Assembly: GCA_963989385.1 (NCBI GenBank)
Contig: OZ022502.1
Span: forward strand, 53,623,454-53,687,453
DNA length: 64,000 nt
Direction: 5' to 3'
DNA from: Ctena decussata
Taxonomy: Eukaryota > Mollusca > Bivalvia > Lucinida > Lucinidae
The notes under the pieces are model-generated. The model saw only the letters and a list, made by a program, of their open reading frames with translations. It was not told where the DNA came from and ran no database searches. Shown here in pieces: positions 1 to 11,863 of the stretch. A program made the translations under genes and the position numbers. Each line of letters begins with the position of its first letter. The stretch's first letter is position 1.

Positions 1-290
1 TCCTTGTTTTTTGTTTGATTCTTTAGTGCAAGGACACTTGATGTAGTCAGGTGTTGGAGTCTTGCCTTACGCCCGTTCAATGTACAGGTACAAGCCAAAA
101 ATGTAAACAAATTAAATTCAGGGCAGTAACACTTGATGCAGTCAGTAGTTGACATAGAAATAATGGAACATCCTTCCTGTGATGTAGGCAATGTTAAGAT
201 ACAAGCCAACACACTAGCACTTGATGCAGGCAGCAGTTAGAAACAAAAAGTGAAACGTCCTGCCTTACATCTAGAGACAGCTGCAGATAC
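1..290. repeat. Three degenerate ~100-bp tandem units
   Basis: ACTTGATGYAGKCAG recurs at about 37, 128 and 217, each time followed about 40 bases later by a CTTCC/CCTGCCTTAC-like segment and ACAAGCC. No gene visible. Confidence 0.55.
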
Positions 291-1340
291 TAACCTAAAT
301 TTATCTTCAAAACAAACAACCCAGGGCACTGATGCATGAAAAAAATAGGGTAAACATTGAAATTGATTTTACGTGGTCACCTTTTCTTTATCGTTCTGTA
401 CAGATGATAGAAAATATGTTGACTGTTTTGGATGACTACACTTGTTTGCAGAAGTGTGAGGAGGGGAGAGGGCGCGGGGCACATTTGGAGATTATCCTTG
501 GCTTCCAAATCTTAGCCAGTGAAGAAAACAATTGCATACAGAATGGGTATTAATGTAGGACCTCATTTATAATTTATGTCACAGATAAACAAGTGCCGCA
601 GTGAAAGATCCTACCTATACTTTGAAACTGACATTCTACAAAAACCTGACCTATCCCCAAATTTCAGTTTCAAAAACTATTTTACCGGTTTCAAAATCTT
701 TTAAAACTTTTTAAAAAAAGAGGGGATATATTTACCCTAATTCTAAACAAATATTATAGCTTGACAAATACAGTAACAGATCTAAATATTAAAATTACTT
801 TTTATGTTTGATTATGTATAGTCGGTTTTTTGACAGATTTTTCAAATTCTGTTGACCATAAAAATATTTGTATAAGTCAACATATAAGTTTATGGTATCA
901 GAATAATTCTCAGGGTACCTGCACTTCATTTCAGTAGGCAACAAATGCATTCAAATTATACTGTTAATTTGACAGGTTCTAACTTAGCCCTACCCATCAT
1001 TTCAGATAAGGGGTTCTGCAAGGTGCGACCCTAAGCCCTGCAGTTCTTGAATTAAATTGATTAACACATGTTATTAATTGGTTTACCCCAGGTAATCAAA
1101 ATATTAAGTATGAAGGAAATCTAAGCGTGGGCCATTTTGAAACACCCCCTTTATGAAAGAGGATTTGAGCGGATTGGACTTACAAGCTAAGAACGATGTA
1201 ATTTTGGACACAACCTTAAACAGTCAACAGAGTATGAAATAATGGTTAAAAGTATAAAATCGCTAAATAATCCATAAGGCCAGTTTGAGAAAACATTGTA
1301 TGCCATGTCTGATGATTGTATGTTGGTTACTTGGTCAGAA
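291..1340. other. No recognisable feature
   Basis: AT-rich sequence with only short chance ORFs. Nothing conserved or repetitive is evident apart from a T/A-rich stretch at 690-840. Confidence 0.5.
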
Positions 1341-2735
1341 ATGTAATTAAAAACAAGAGTTGTCAGACGACAACGAAGCGCGCCTAATGGGTGCCTTACT
1401 CTCAAGGTTACAAAGTATCCTGACTCAAAACATTGTTAACATAGTTAACCAGGGGTGAATGTGGTAGCTAGTGCACAAATGAAGTTTGCATCAGAAGCTA
1501 GACTAAGTCAGTTGTTCCCTTTGGCATACAGGGCCGACTTGTATGCCATTATCTGGACACTTTGTGGACATTGAGGGTCGAGTCCTCGTGCACCAGATGG
1601 AGAGATACCAACTCCGTCTAACTTATAATGCCTCATGGTGACAAAGGGTGGTTCCTAGTATGGGTTTTCACACCACCTTTACCCAGTACTAAGTCGGTCT
1701 GCTGACATCTCCTTACCCTTTGCAGACTTCTCATGTTTACTTTGGACCCACACCATAACCCCATCCCTAGCCTGAACCAGTTGTCAAAGCCTGGTCTCCA
1801 TATAAACTATTTCATCTGTGATCATTATGTTCAGTTTCTAACTCTACAGAGCAAGTAATGGCACCAGACTTATGGTTTTATTCCCATTTTGCAAGTGTTT
1901 AATATGACCTGTTATACATTCTGACCCCTGGCCCCACCCAGGGGAACTCTACCACAAAGTAAAGATGTTGGTCTGGGAAAGTATCATACTACATCTAAAC
2001 TTTGTAGCATATAAGGTATCGAAGCTATGAGCTCGAAGAGAAATGCATATTCATATTGCATATTTATTAAATAGTGTTAAAGGTATAAGGCAAAATCACT
2101 TAACCATGAATAAAGGTCAAGGACACAAGCGTCTGCATGGATGCTTTGCTACTGCTGCAACCCAACACTCCAAATACAAAGCAGGTAGTGATCTATAAAT
2201 AGTATATGAGGTCATTCGCAATGTCAGGCTGATCCACTATGCCAGGCACAATGTTAATTCATCAAATAGTGTTTCAGATATAAGGCAAAATCAGTAGACC
2301 GTGAATAAAGGTCAAGGGCACAGGAGTTAGCATGGATGCTTTGCAGCAGCTGTAATTGTAGGGATATGTTTTTTGTCCAAGTATCAACTCTCTTTTCTCA
2401 AAGGTATTATGAAAATTGAAAATATTGCCTTCAAAACAGTGCCAAACAGCAAAGTCAATCAACCGTAACATATAGGCCAAGGGCACACAATTGTGTGATG
2501 CTGCTGCTGCAGTCATATGGATGTATATGTGTACCAAGTATGATGACTGTAGCTACTGTAGTTTGTAAGAAACAGAGTTAAACATCGAGTTAAACGCAAA
2601 AGTTAACATTGGTTAACCTGATCACAGACGCCGACGAGGACGCTGGCGGAGACGCGGACGCTAACGCTAATAGATACTTGGACTACGACGCCGCGGGTAT
2701 CGCATAAGCCCTCCTTTGCTTCGCAAAGGCGCGCT
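1340..2735. repeat. Mollusc-type modular repeat with degenerate tandem units
   Basis: Starts with a small hairpin (GTTGTCAGACGACAAC, 1358-1373). Related modules (AAGGCAAAATCA...GAATAAAGGTCAAGG) occur at about 2085 and 2283, with a weaker one near 2440. It ends in a GACGC-rich segment (2620-2690). The 2.5 kb transposon is inserted at its right edge, and the ~168-bp array after 5290 may be its continuation. Confidence 0.55.
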
Positions 2736-2740
2736 AACTA
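2736..2740. other. 5-bp target duplication AACTA (left)
   Basis: AACTA directly precedes CACTGGG and is repeated at 5286-5290 directly after CCCAGTG. Confidence 0.7.
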
Positions 2741-3884
2741 CACTGGGTGGTTGCTTAGTCCCGGTAGGCGGTGATTTTTTCTGACAATTGTCCACGATTT
2801 TTTCTGACAATTTATGTCTCATAAGCGTGACGGAGCAATAAGGTAAGTAAACAAACTTATTTTCAACACTTTCTTGGGATCTTTCGCAATCAGGCTGTTT
2901 ACTTGAGCATTCTATAGGCGTATTTTGTCATTTGTCATAGTTTTCTTTGTGAAATAGCCTCGGCAAACTAAGGACAAAAATTACTGCAAATGTCAAGGAT
3001 TTTTTTCTACAACGGCTTTAGTGTCCCGGATTTCTTCCTACAGTGTCCCGGATTTTTTCCTACCACTTATACTGCATTTCAGAGTCTAAAACTAGCAGCA
3101 TAGTAACAGCAATTAGATTTTTTCAGTGTGGGAATTAATTTTACTTCATCGAATGAACATCAAAAGCATTTCTGTCATGTATGCCTTATCATGATGATGA
3201 AATCGAAAATATGGACCCTTTAGAAGCAAAGAATACGTAAAAGACATAACTTCAGAAGTCTTTGTTTACTTGAGTTCTCTTTTCAAGTCCAGTCCCAATA
3301 AGCATAGTCTGCTTTTTTTCATTCTTTCTGACCATTTCTTACTTCCAAAAACTAACATTTCAAATCTTATTTAGCTTCACAGGATGCTGGAGGTGTTGTG
3401 CGGCGGCAGTTAAGTCTCCCCGTACTCCATCATAGTGCAGATTATATAATTTCTAGTCCTTTCGAATCACTGATTTCATTTCGAGTCGTTTTTGAAAATA
3501 GAGTAGCCCAGCTGCTGCTAGGGGGCATGGCTGGGTTTGCACATTTGAATGAAACTTCACTGAAACTGGTGTTAGGTACCGTGGGGCGGTCCTTAATCGC
3601 CCCTAGGTATTCATTCATAGTGGAAATAAAATTATTGTATAAGTTCTGGTCCTTTGGAACCACTTATTTCATTTTGACTTATTTTAATAATACAGTAGCC
3701 GCTGCTAGGAGCATGGCCGGAGGTGCACATTTCATGACTGGTCATGAGCAGCCGCAGTTAAACCGAGTATGCTATTTTCATTTCTTTGGTGTTTCCTTGC
3801 TTTCAAAGGATCTGACTTTTCAGAACTTTTTCTGTTATAGTTTTGCAGTGCTGTATACAAAACTGTACAGGCCCTCAAGAGAAG

Positions 3885-4091
3885 TACTGGCTGGATGGAT
3901 GGATGACTTGCGATTTTGCGTCCTTTTCAATAGTATTTCAGTCATATCAGGACGTTGGGAGGACGATAATGAAAGGCTGTGTGCAATGGAACCACGTTTA
4001 CGTTTGAAAAGATTCTCGCCTCAAGAGGGGATCGAACTCGAGACCGCTAGATCAGCAAGCCAGCGTTTAACCTACTGAGTAACAGGGCTCC
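3885..4091 (-). mobile_element. tRNA-derived SINE, minus strand, (ATCC)n tail
   Basis: Read on the minus strand from 4091: an A-box-like TTACTCAGTAGG and a B box GAGTTCGATCCC about 50 bases later, then ~120 bases of body and an (ATCC)n tail at about 3890-3903. It lies inside the 2.5 kb transposon. Confidence 0.65.
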
Positions 4092-4194
4092 AGCACCGGC
4101 TGGACATGTGCACTGCTTTCAGAATTATCAAGCCTAACATAAACTACGCTATAGTGAGGAACAGGTAGCTGTTGTACACCAAGGATAGTACAAA

Positions 4195-4227
4195 TGGAAA
4201 AATTGATGCTGTGGACACACACACACA

Positions 4228-4306
<79 letters not shown>

Positions 4307-4480
4307 GCACACAGGCACAATTTTGAAGAATATATATAAATCTTCTACGCTGCCTAAGCGAGAAAAAACACCCTGGCCGCGACGGAACTCGAGTCTTCAA
4401 CCTTCTCGGTACCACTGAGTAAAAAAGATAGGCAATGATCGGGAATGTTCTGCCAACTGAGCTTTCCTGGCAATGGACGA
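4195..4480 (-). repeat. tRNA-like segment joined to a long (CA)n microsatellite
   Basis: (CA)n at 4214-4302, almost uninterrupted. Next to it, on the minus strand, an A-box-like AGCTCAGTTGG (about 4460-4472) and a B-box-like CTCGAGTTCC (about 4382-4392), spaced farther apart than in an ordinary tRNA. Probably a SINE with the microsatellite as tail. Confidence 0.6.
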
Positions 4481-5299
4481 CCATGTGGCCACGTCGTTCA
4501 GTTTATAGAGTTAGTATAGCAGTCTCGCATGCATTGGGAAGGCCACTGAATATTGTTTAAATCTCAGCTCTTTACTACATGATATTCCATTGAAATTTTA
4601 TATATGGAGCAATAGAATGGTCTGTATTTAATGAAAAAGCTGGTCTTTTAATGACCAACAAGTATTTCGTCTTCCATTTATGCATCACAATTAAAGTTTG
4701 AGACATGCTTTAATCTTCTATTCAATCTACGCGCAATAAAGTATCATACTGACTACTCATTTTGTAGTTTGCGTAGTCAGAAAAAAATCAGGCGCTTAAA
4801 ATCTATTGTAGGAGCGAATCCGGGACTTGTAGGAAAAATCCGGGACTTATGAAAAGTTAAAATCTGCTGACAGACCCATTTATATTATTGTAAAGTGTCA
4901 AAAAGTAATATAATATGTTTCCCAACACCGATTTATGATTAAAAATAGCTTTTCCCTATGGTAAACTTCGAAGACATAGACAGAGCGGACAGTTCATCAA
5001 GATGTACCCTAAAAGAAAATTTCCTGGTTTAATTTATCTGTTGACAACGTTAAACACTTGTATTGTATCCAATCTGCCTAAGATCTACCTGGAATACGCT
5101 TAAGATTTGTAAATTAATGATTTAATTGACGATATTCACCATTTTGTAGCATCATTTTTGTGTTATGACGTCACGGAGAAAAAATCATTGACAATTTGGA
5201 AAAAAATCCGGGACCGTTGTCAGAAAAATCGTTGACGATTGTCATAAAAAATCACCGCCTACCGAGACTAAGCAACCACCCAGTGAACTAGAGTAAATG

Positions 5300-6185
5300 C
5301 AAATGTGGATGCCATGCTGATGTAAAAAAATGTTGGGTCCAATGCCAACAGAGCATGAGATATAGGTCAAGCATTCAAATGATAGCCAGATCCCAGAAGG
5401 CCATTCAAAGAAGGACCTTCATCCCAGGTTTGTTGATTATACCCAATGTATTCAAAACGCAAATTGCATCATAGTCTGAGAGAAATGGACTTAAATGCTA
5501 GGGTCAATGTAATTTTGGATGCGGAATTTTACAAAGTCAGCAAAGCATAAAATATAGATCAAGGGTAGAAAACTGTGCAACATGCCTCAAGAGCATTCTT
5601 AGAAGAAACTTTGTACCAAGTTTGATGATTGTAGGTATTATAGTTTGGGAGAAAATGACTTAAACACTAGTGTCAATGTAATTTTAACGTGAAATTTTAC
5701 GAAGTTAGCAGAGCGTAAAATATAGGTCAAGGGTAGAAAACTGTGCAACATGCCTCAACAACATTTTAGGAAGAAACTTTGTACCTAGTTTGATGATTGT
5801 AGGTATCATAGTTCGAGAGAAATGAACTTAGACACCAGGTCAGGGTAATTTTGGAAGTGAAATTTTACAAAGTCAGCAGAGCGTAAAATATAGGTCAAGG
5901 GTAGAAAAATTGCAACATGCCTCGAGAACATTCTAAGAAGAATCTTTACACCAAGTTTAATGACTGTAGGTATCATAGTTTGAGAGAAATGAACTTAAAC
6001 ACTAGGGTCGAGGTATTTTGGATGTGAAATTTTACAAAGTAAGCAGAGCATGAAATATAGGTCAAGGGTAGAAAATGTGCAATATCCCTCGAGAACATTC
6101 CAAGAAAAAACTGTATACCAAGTTTGATGATTGTAGGTATCATAGTTTGGGAGAATTGAACTTAAACGCTAGGGTCGAGGTGATT
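5300..6185. repeat. ~168-bp tandem array, five clear units
   Basis: Unit marker GAGAGAAATGAACTTAA recurs at 5478, 5649, 5815, 5982 and 6151 (spacings 171, 166, 167, 169). Each unit holds AAAATATAGGTCAAGGGTAG and ends with a TGATGATTGTAGG segment. A weaker unit lies before 5478. Similar ~160-170 bp modules are known in bivalve mobile repeats; that link is an inference. Confidence 0.85.
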
Positions 6186-6186
6186 G

Positions 6187-6245
6187 TGGACGGACGGACG
6201 GACGTACGGACAGAATGACTGACGGACGGACGAACGGAAAAGTGA
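6187..6245. repeat. Imperfect (GGAC)n microsatellite
   Basis: GGACGGACGGACGGAC with interruptions, directly after the tandem array and probably its natural end. Confidence 0.7.
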
Positions 6246-6261
6246 ACTCCTATATCGCACT

Positions 6262-6480
6262 TTGCTTGCAGGTGCGACAAAAACGGTCCTAATGCGTGTG
6301 CAAACAACATACATTCAGATCAGCTTGCGCACTCGCTCAGTCTGGTCTGATAAGTGTCACATAAACAATGTATGGAACCTGAGGAATCAGTATTGCAAAC
6401 GTCAAATTCTCTTATCAGACTGCAGACTGATCCAAGCTTTCCCAGTTGGCACTTTCCTGACGATCCATGGTGTTGAGCGA
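6262..6480. repeat. Diverged palindromic MITE (family P1-like)
   Basis: Contains CAGATCAG and TCAGTCTGGTCTGATAAG on one side and CTTATCAGACTGCAGACTGATCC on the other, in inverted order. It resembles the P1 family, but the ends are too diverged to place. Confidence 0.45.
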
Positions 6481-6519
6481 AGCTCTGTGTAATTTCAAAG
6501 AAAGAAAGAATAAGACCGT

Positions 6520-7060
6520 CTGAGATTAAGGGGGGCCTCTCATGGGGTTTGGGGAGCTGGGGAGAATGGCCATTTATTTTCAGGGAGCTGGGGAGCACTA
6601 GCAATTATTTTCAGGGAGCTAGGGAGCAAGCTCTTAATTTTGGGGAGCTAGGGAGCACTGTCAAAATGTGATTTTCTAAATTGGCTTCTGGGGGCTACGC
6701 CCCCCCGACCCCCCCCCCCCCCCCCCCCCCAATTGATACATATCAATAGTACTATTTTAGTCTTTCTTTTTAATAAAAAATGACTTCGGATGTGCATTCA
6801 GACTTGCAAATGCTAGCATTTCGGGTTCAATTCTGGCTGGTGGTGGAAATGACTTCCAAACAATTTTAGGAAGCAGTCTTGAATATTTTTAGGGAGCTGG
6901 GGAGCATCTGAATTACTTTTAGGGATTTGGGGAGCAGTGGCAAAATAATTTTAGGGAGCACGAGAAAATATTTTAAGGGAGCTGGGGGAGAATTGGGCAT
7001 TATTTTCAGGGAGCAAGGGAGCACTGATCCCCCCCTTCCCCCCCCCCCCCCCCCCGGGCC
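6520..7060. repeat. GGGGAGC-rich irregular array with poly-C tracts
   Basis: About ten copies of an AGGGAGCTGGGGAGCA motif spaced 25-40 bp apart between 6545 and 7022, separated by ATTTTCAGG-like linkers. Two C-runs interrupt or bound it (about 6703-6730 and 7029-7055). A GGCCG-GAA-CGGCC palindrome follows at about 7056-7068. Confidence 0.7.
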
Positions 7061-7490
7061 GGAACGGCCTCATTAAGGACGAGTCATTTATTATCAGGTA
7101 TGTGTGTTTTCGATGATCCAAACATGCGATAATAAATAACCGGTCCAGTTAAGAAGCAATTTCTCTTATTGCAGCAAATTCTACTATATGAACCCTAAAT
7201 AATTAATGGCAAACAATACAGGCCCAGATTAGGGAGCTATATGAGCAGATTTAGACTGCACTATTTTTTCAGTTGTGAACAGTTTGTTTAAAATTATCAT
7301 TTGTATCAAGTAAAATAAATTCAGCAGTAAATTGAGACTCAATATTTGGTTAGTTTTCAGTTGCTGAAGATTACAATTGTATAACCATCAGGTCAAGAAC
7401 AAAATAGCTGTCTATGCTATTAAGACAGCTTAACATCTAGTAGTAAACCCACTGACAAATTTTGTGGACTTCCAGGCAGATAATACAAAA
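7061..7490. other. No recognisable feature
   Basis: AT-rich; a weak inverted pair ATTTATTATC / GATAATAAAT (7087-7136) is all that stands out. Confidence 0.45.
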
Positions 7491-7494
7491 CTTG

Positions 7495-8105
7495 CGCATT
7501 CACTGGGTATATATCACGCATTCACTGGGTGCAATATTAGCGTTCACTGGGTACACTACAATTGGTGGCTTACACGTTTACTTCGTTCACAGTGTCGCGT
7601 TCACTGATACAAATAACTCGTTCATTGATTTTCAGGGTACAATCATATAATACAGAATATCTCATAAACTAAACGACAGACAATGACGAAATTTAATGTA
7701 TTTGCAGCTATATACTTGCTTCTACTTCTGCTTGCAGAAAACATGAAACAGAACATAGCGTATTATGGTAAAAAGAAGAAAACCTTTTTATTTTCTACGC
7801 TTTTAAGATAATGAACATAATAAAATGGGTTTTACCCTATTCCATGAGATATTCGCAAAGGTTCATTATCATAATATGAAACATACCATTACAGCCAAGT
7901 AAGGTATGTGTAGATATATTTTCAGAACATCTTATATAAACACGAAAATCCTCGCAGAAGCTGACCACACACGTAAAATTAAAACATTTTTACTGCGCGT
8001 TCACTGATTGGCTGCGCGTTCACTGAATTCTGGGCGACCATCGATTCCTCAGTGTATATTTACCAACCCGTGAATCTGTCATGATTATAGAGTTCACTGT
8101 AAATA
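7495..8105. repeat. Cluster of GTTCACTG motifs
   Basis: GCATTCACTGGGTA, GCGTTCACTG and close variants occur about nine times: near 7497, 7517, 7541, 7581, 7598, 7617, 7996, 8016 and 8090. The two groups are 350 bp apart, in the same orientation. Confidence 0.6.
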
Positions 8106-8186
8106 CCTAATACAGTCGTGATGACTGGCGATTCAGTACTTCCATTTACTTGAAAAGCGACATTATACTCCGATTAGTTGATCAAC

Positions 8187-8284
8187 CCTACTGGGCAAGC
8201 AACTTTGAATCAACGCTGATTCAACGTCATGACGCTGAATCAACGTTGACTCAATGTTGATTTGATATCGTGTTGTTGCTGGGT
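8187..8284. mobile_element. Short MITE of family P2 (TTGATTCAACG type)
   Basis: CTACTGGGCAAG ... TTGCTGGG ends, with alternating TTGAATCAACG and TTGATTCAACG blocks inside. Confidence 0.65.
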
Positions 8285-8446
8285 CGTCCTCATTTACAAA
8301 AAGATTGTCGGTGCAGATTGTGTAGACTCTTACTGGAAGCAACTGAAAAGAAGTGGTAGTGGTACATGTACTACATAGTCTAGTCCTATATTATTATTTC
8401 CATACTGTTTTGAGTTAACAATTCCCGAACGCATGTAAGCCATTAA

Positions 8447-8554
8447 CCCAGTGGGCACATAACGTTGAAATGACGTCGTACTGACGTCGATGCGACGTCA
8501 GTACGTCGCATCGACGTCAATATGACGTCATTTCGACGTCGCGTGCCTGCTGGG
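8447..8554. mobile_element. Short MITE of family P2 (TGACGTCA type)
   Basis: Ends CCCAGTGGGCACA and TGCCTGCTGGGA. The interior is almost entirely GACGTC blocks spaced about 10 bp, including full TGACGTCA palindromes. Confidence 0.75.
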
Positions 8555-8810
8555 AAGTACACCGCCTACGAATGTTTTTGACAATGGGCAAAGACCAGCC
8601 AGTTCATCTGGCCTACACTCAGTGAGTGTCAAATTAATGTTATTGTGCGTGGTAAACGAGCTTTGGTAACGACATAGGTGGTACTACATAGTCTGGTCGT
8701 ATCTGTATTGCTTTGTGTCTTGATACGGCTCTCGAGGTTTCAGTGGTATCAGAATGCAATATTTGCACAATGCGGTAATATTTTGGTTAGTGTATATCAG
8801 AGTAGTATGA

Positions 8811-11600
8811 GTTTTCTCCCTTAATAGTCGTAAACATATTCTTTTTGGTCTCTTCTATCGTCCGCCAAATTCTGATGCCAATTATTACTCTAATATAGAA
8901 GATTCCTTAGCATTAGCACTAGATACTGGCATGGCCGATATAATTGTGACTGGTGACTTTAACTTGAATGTTCTCAATTATCAATCTGCGAGAAAAATAG
9001 AATTACTTTGTCAGCAGTTCTCATTCTATCAGACTATTGACCAGCCCACTCACTTCACTGAAAACTCGTTTTCCCTAATCGATATTAACAAAAATAATTT
9101 ATTACTTAGTGGTGTTGGGGATCCCGTCCTTAATCAAGAAGTAAGATATCATTGCCCAATTTTTGGTATTTATAAGTTCTCCAAACCCAAATTTAAATCA
9201 TTTGTAAGACACATATGGCGATATGAGCTAGGAGATTACAATCTATTACGACAAAAAGCATCAGCTATTGATTGGGACTCTTTGCAAGACGATGATATAG
9301 ATAAATATGCAAATAGTTTAAATACTACTATAAATGCCATAGCTAATGAATGTATACCGAATAAACATATAAGAGTTAAACCTTTCGAGCCGCCTTGGCT
9401 AACCTCTTCTATTAAAAGGCATATACGGCATATCAAAAAAGTTAAAAGAACAAATTTAAATATACACTGGACTAAATTTAAAACACTACGCAACGAAGTA
9501 ATTAGCATGATTCGTGACTCGAAAAAATCTTTTAATGAAAAACTTGCAGAGAAATTAAACTCAAAATCACTTACAGCAAGAGACTGGTGGTCAACCCTCA
9601 AAACCTTTATATCGCCGAGCACTAAGTCAACTATTCCACCACTTGAACATGATAATCATATATATACAGATGAACATGACAAAGCAAACATTCTGAACCA
9701 TTTCTTCCAAAGTCAGACGATATTAGACGAGAATAATGCAACTCTTCCTGACAAAGTACCAAGTGTAGTTCGCTCACAGTTAAGCAGTATTGTTCTTTCT
9801 CCTCTCGAAGTGGAATCAATCCTTAAAACACTGAAAGTGGGAAAAGCTTCTGGTCCAAATGCAATCAGTAATCGAATTCTTCGGGAACTAGCAAGTGAAC
9901 TTTCCTTTCCATTTTGTTCTCTTTTCAGCCTGTCTCTCCGCACCGGCAGTGTGCCTCCTTCATATAAGGAAGCCAATGTCTGCCCTGTCCCTAAGACAGG
10001 CGATTTGTCTAAAGTCTCCAATCATCGACCGATATCACTTCTTAACTCAGAAGCTAAACTTTTTGAGAAGCTCATATTTAAATATCTATTCAATCATTTT
10101 CGAGATAAAAATTTGCTATCTTCTGTTCAGTCTGGTTTTATACCTGGTAATTCGACGGTAAACCAGCTTACTTACCTTTATAACACTTTCTGTGAAGCTC
10201 TAGACTGCGGTAAAGAGGTTAGGGCTGTCTTCTGTGACATCAGCAAAGCTTTTGATCGTGTATGGCATGCTGGTCTTCTTCACAAACTCGAAGCTGCTGG
10301 TGTCACAGGAGAGGTTCTAACTTGGTTTACAAACTATCTTTTTGATAGAAAGCAACGAGTTGTTCTCCCAGGAGTTGTCTCAGACTGGGCTTCCATCAGA
10401 GCTGGTGTTCCTCAAGGATCAATCTTAGGCCCTTTGCTTTTTCTACTATATATTAATGACATCGTAACTGACATAGGTTCAAGTATCCGACTGTTTGCAG
10501 ACGATACCAGCCTCTATATAGTTGTAGAAAATCCTTTATTAGCTGCTGATTGCCTGAATACTGATCTCGATAAAATTACTCTCTGGGCTCAAACTTGGTT
10601 AGTTAATAGACCTCAACATCCGCCTCTTCTCATGCAAAACGTACAGATTAAAGAAGTTGACTATCACAAGCATCTTGGCTTATTTCTCTCGAATGACGGC
10701 AGTTGGCATCAACATATAAACTATATCACAGAAAAGGCATGGTTTAGAATTAATATTATGAGAAAGTTGAAGTTACAATTAGACAGAAAATCTCTAGAAA
10801 CAATATATTTAGCGTTTATTCGACCCTTGTTAGAATATGCGGACGTCACTTGGGATAATTGCTCTCAGTATGAAAAAAATGAATTAGGCAAAATTCAAAA
10901 TGAAGCCGCAAGGATAGCTATAGGAGCCACTAAACTTGTTTCTTTAAATGCGCTATACAACGAAATTGGTTGGGAATCACTGCAAAATAGACGACGAGAT
11001 CACAAACTTATTTTATTTTATAAAATGATGCATAATCTTACACCTTTATACCTATCATCTCTAGTCCCACAACCAGTCAGTGCTCTATCTCGATATTATT
11101 TGCGTAATTCTAATGACCTCCAAACTATTGCTGCCAGAACAAACCAGTACTACTACTCATTTCTGCCTTCATCTATCAGAGCCTGGAATAGTTTACCTGA
11201 TGAGGCAAAACAAACCGACTCTGTAAATTCATTTAAATATTTTCTTAAGAAAGATAAAAGAACAGTCCCTAAACACTATTATTCTGGAACCCGGAAAGCT
11301 CAAATCTTACATACGCGGCTTAGGACCAATTGTAGCTCACTTAATCTAGATCTGTTTCTTAAAAATATTTCTGATTCGCCTCTTTGCAGTTGTGGTAGTA
11401 TTGAAAACAGTCAGCACTTCTTTTTCCACTGTAGGCATTACCAAACACAACGAAACGAACTTTTGAATGCGATTACGGAATACCAAACTCCTTCTCTAAA
11501 TCTTTTGTTGTATGGTGACATGTCCTTATCTCTAGAAACAAATATAAGTATTTTCACTCATGTACAGAAGTTTATTCTCGAAACACGCCGGTTTTATTAG
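8811..11600 (+). mobile_element. 5'-truncated LINE with open endonuclease-RT ORF (jockey/CR1-like)
   Basis: Open from just after a TGA at 8808 to the TAG at 11598-11600. The frame already reads conserved endonuclease sequence (GLFYRPPNSD, IIVTGDFNLN) before the ATG at 8931, so that ATG is internal and the true N-terminus is missing. Reverse transcriptase motifs follow: CDISKAFDRVWH (A), AGVPQGSILGPLLF (B) and LFADDTSLY (C, about residues 520-528 from that ATG). A short gap occurs after WAQTWLVN, where the normal FNP..KTE..L segment is missing, so the enzyme is probably impaired. The C-terminus carries a zinc-knuckle-like CSCG ... QHFFFHC motif common in this LINE group. Its product would nick DNA and prime reverse transcription in the nucleus. 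A MITE ends 256 bp upstream and another begins 170 bp downstream. Confidence 0.9.
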
Positions 11601-11769
11601 TATGAAGAACGTTATCAATTTGCGACGATTTCATTCCATATCATTAACAATAGGTTAAAAGTCCGAGCCCCCTCTCTAAAGCCCAAATTCCATCTTGACT
11701 GTTTGAGATTATTTTTTCTCTTTCCTTCCTTTTTATATTATTTCCTATCTGTATGTATAAGGTGACCTA

Positions 11770-11863
11770 TCGTTGGATCGATATTGAATCGGCGTTGATT
11801 CAACGTAACGACGTTGAATCGACGTTGATTCAATGTTGATCGAACTCTGTGCGCCTGCTGGAT
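11770..11863. mobile_element. Short MITE of family P2 (TTGATTCAACG type)
   Basis: GTTGATTCAACGTAACGACGTTGAATCGACG core and a GCGCCTGCTGG right end; the left end is worn. It lies 170 bp after the LINE stop codon. Confidence 0.65.

Larger units (their letters stand above)
2741..5285. mobile_element. 2.5 kb non-autonomous DNA transposon with CACTGGGTGG ends
   Basis: Left end CACTGGGTGGTTGCTTAG at 2741 and right end its reverse complement finishing at 5285; the first 39 bases of each arm differ at one position. The 5-bp AACTA flanks both sides (2736-2740, 5286-5290). Further in, both arms carry several copies of a TCCCGGATTTTTTCC-like motif (3017-3064, 4808-4855, 5198-5215), likely transposase binding sites. 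The interior has no credible transposase; it contains two related ~200-bp blocks (3449-3560, 3650-3740) and SINE/microsatellite insertions. A 5-bp duplication with CACT ends does not let me fix a superfamily. Confidence 0.82.

Noticed and set aside
3398..4078. 226-codon plus-strand ORF
   Set aside because: It crosses two internal non-coding repeats and an antisense SINE, and shows no domain; chance ORF.
4067..4484. Cys-Val or Thr-His repeat ORFs on both strands
   Set aside because: Translations of the (CA)n microsatellite.
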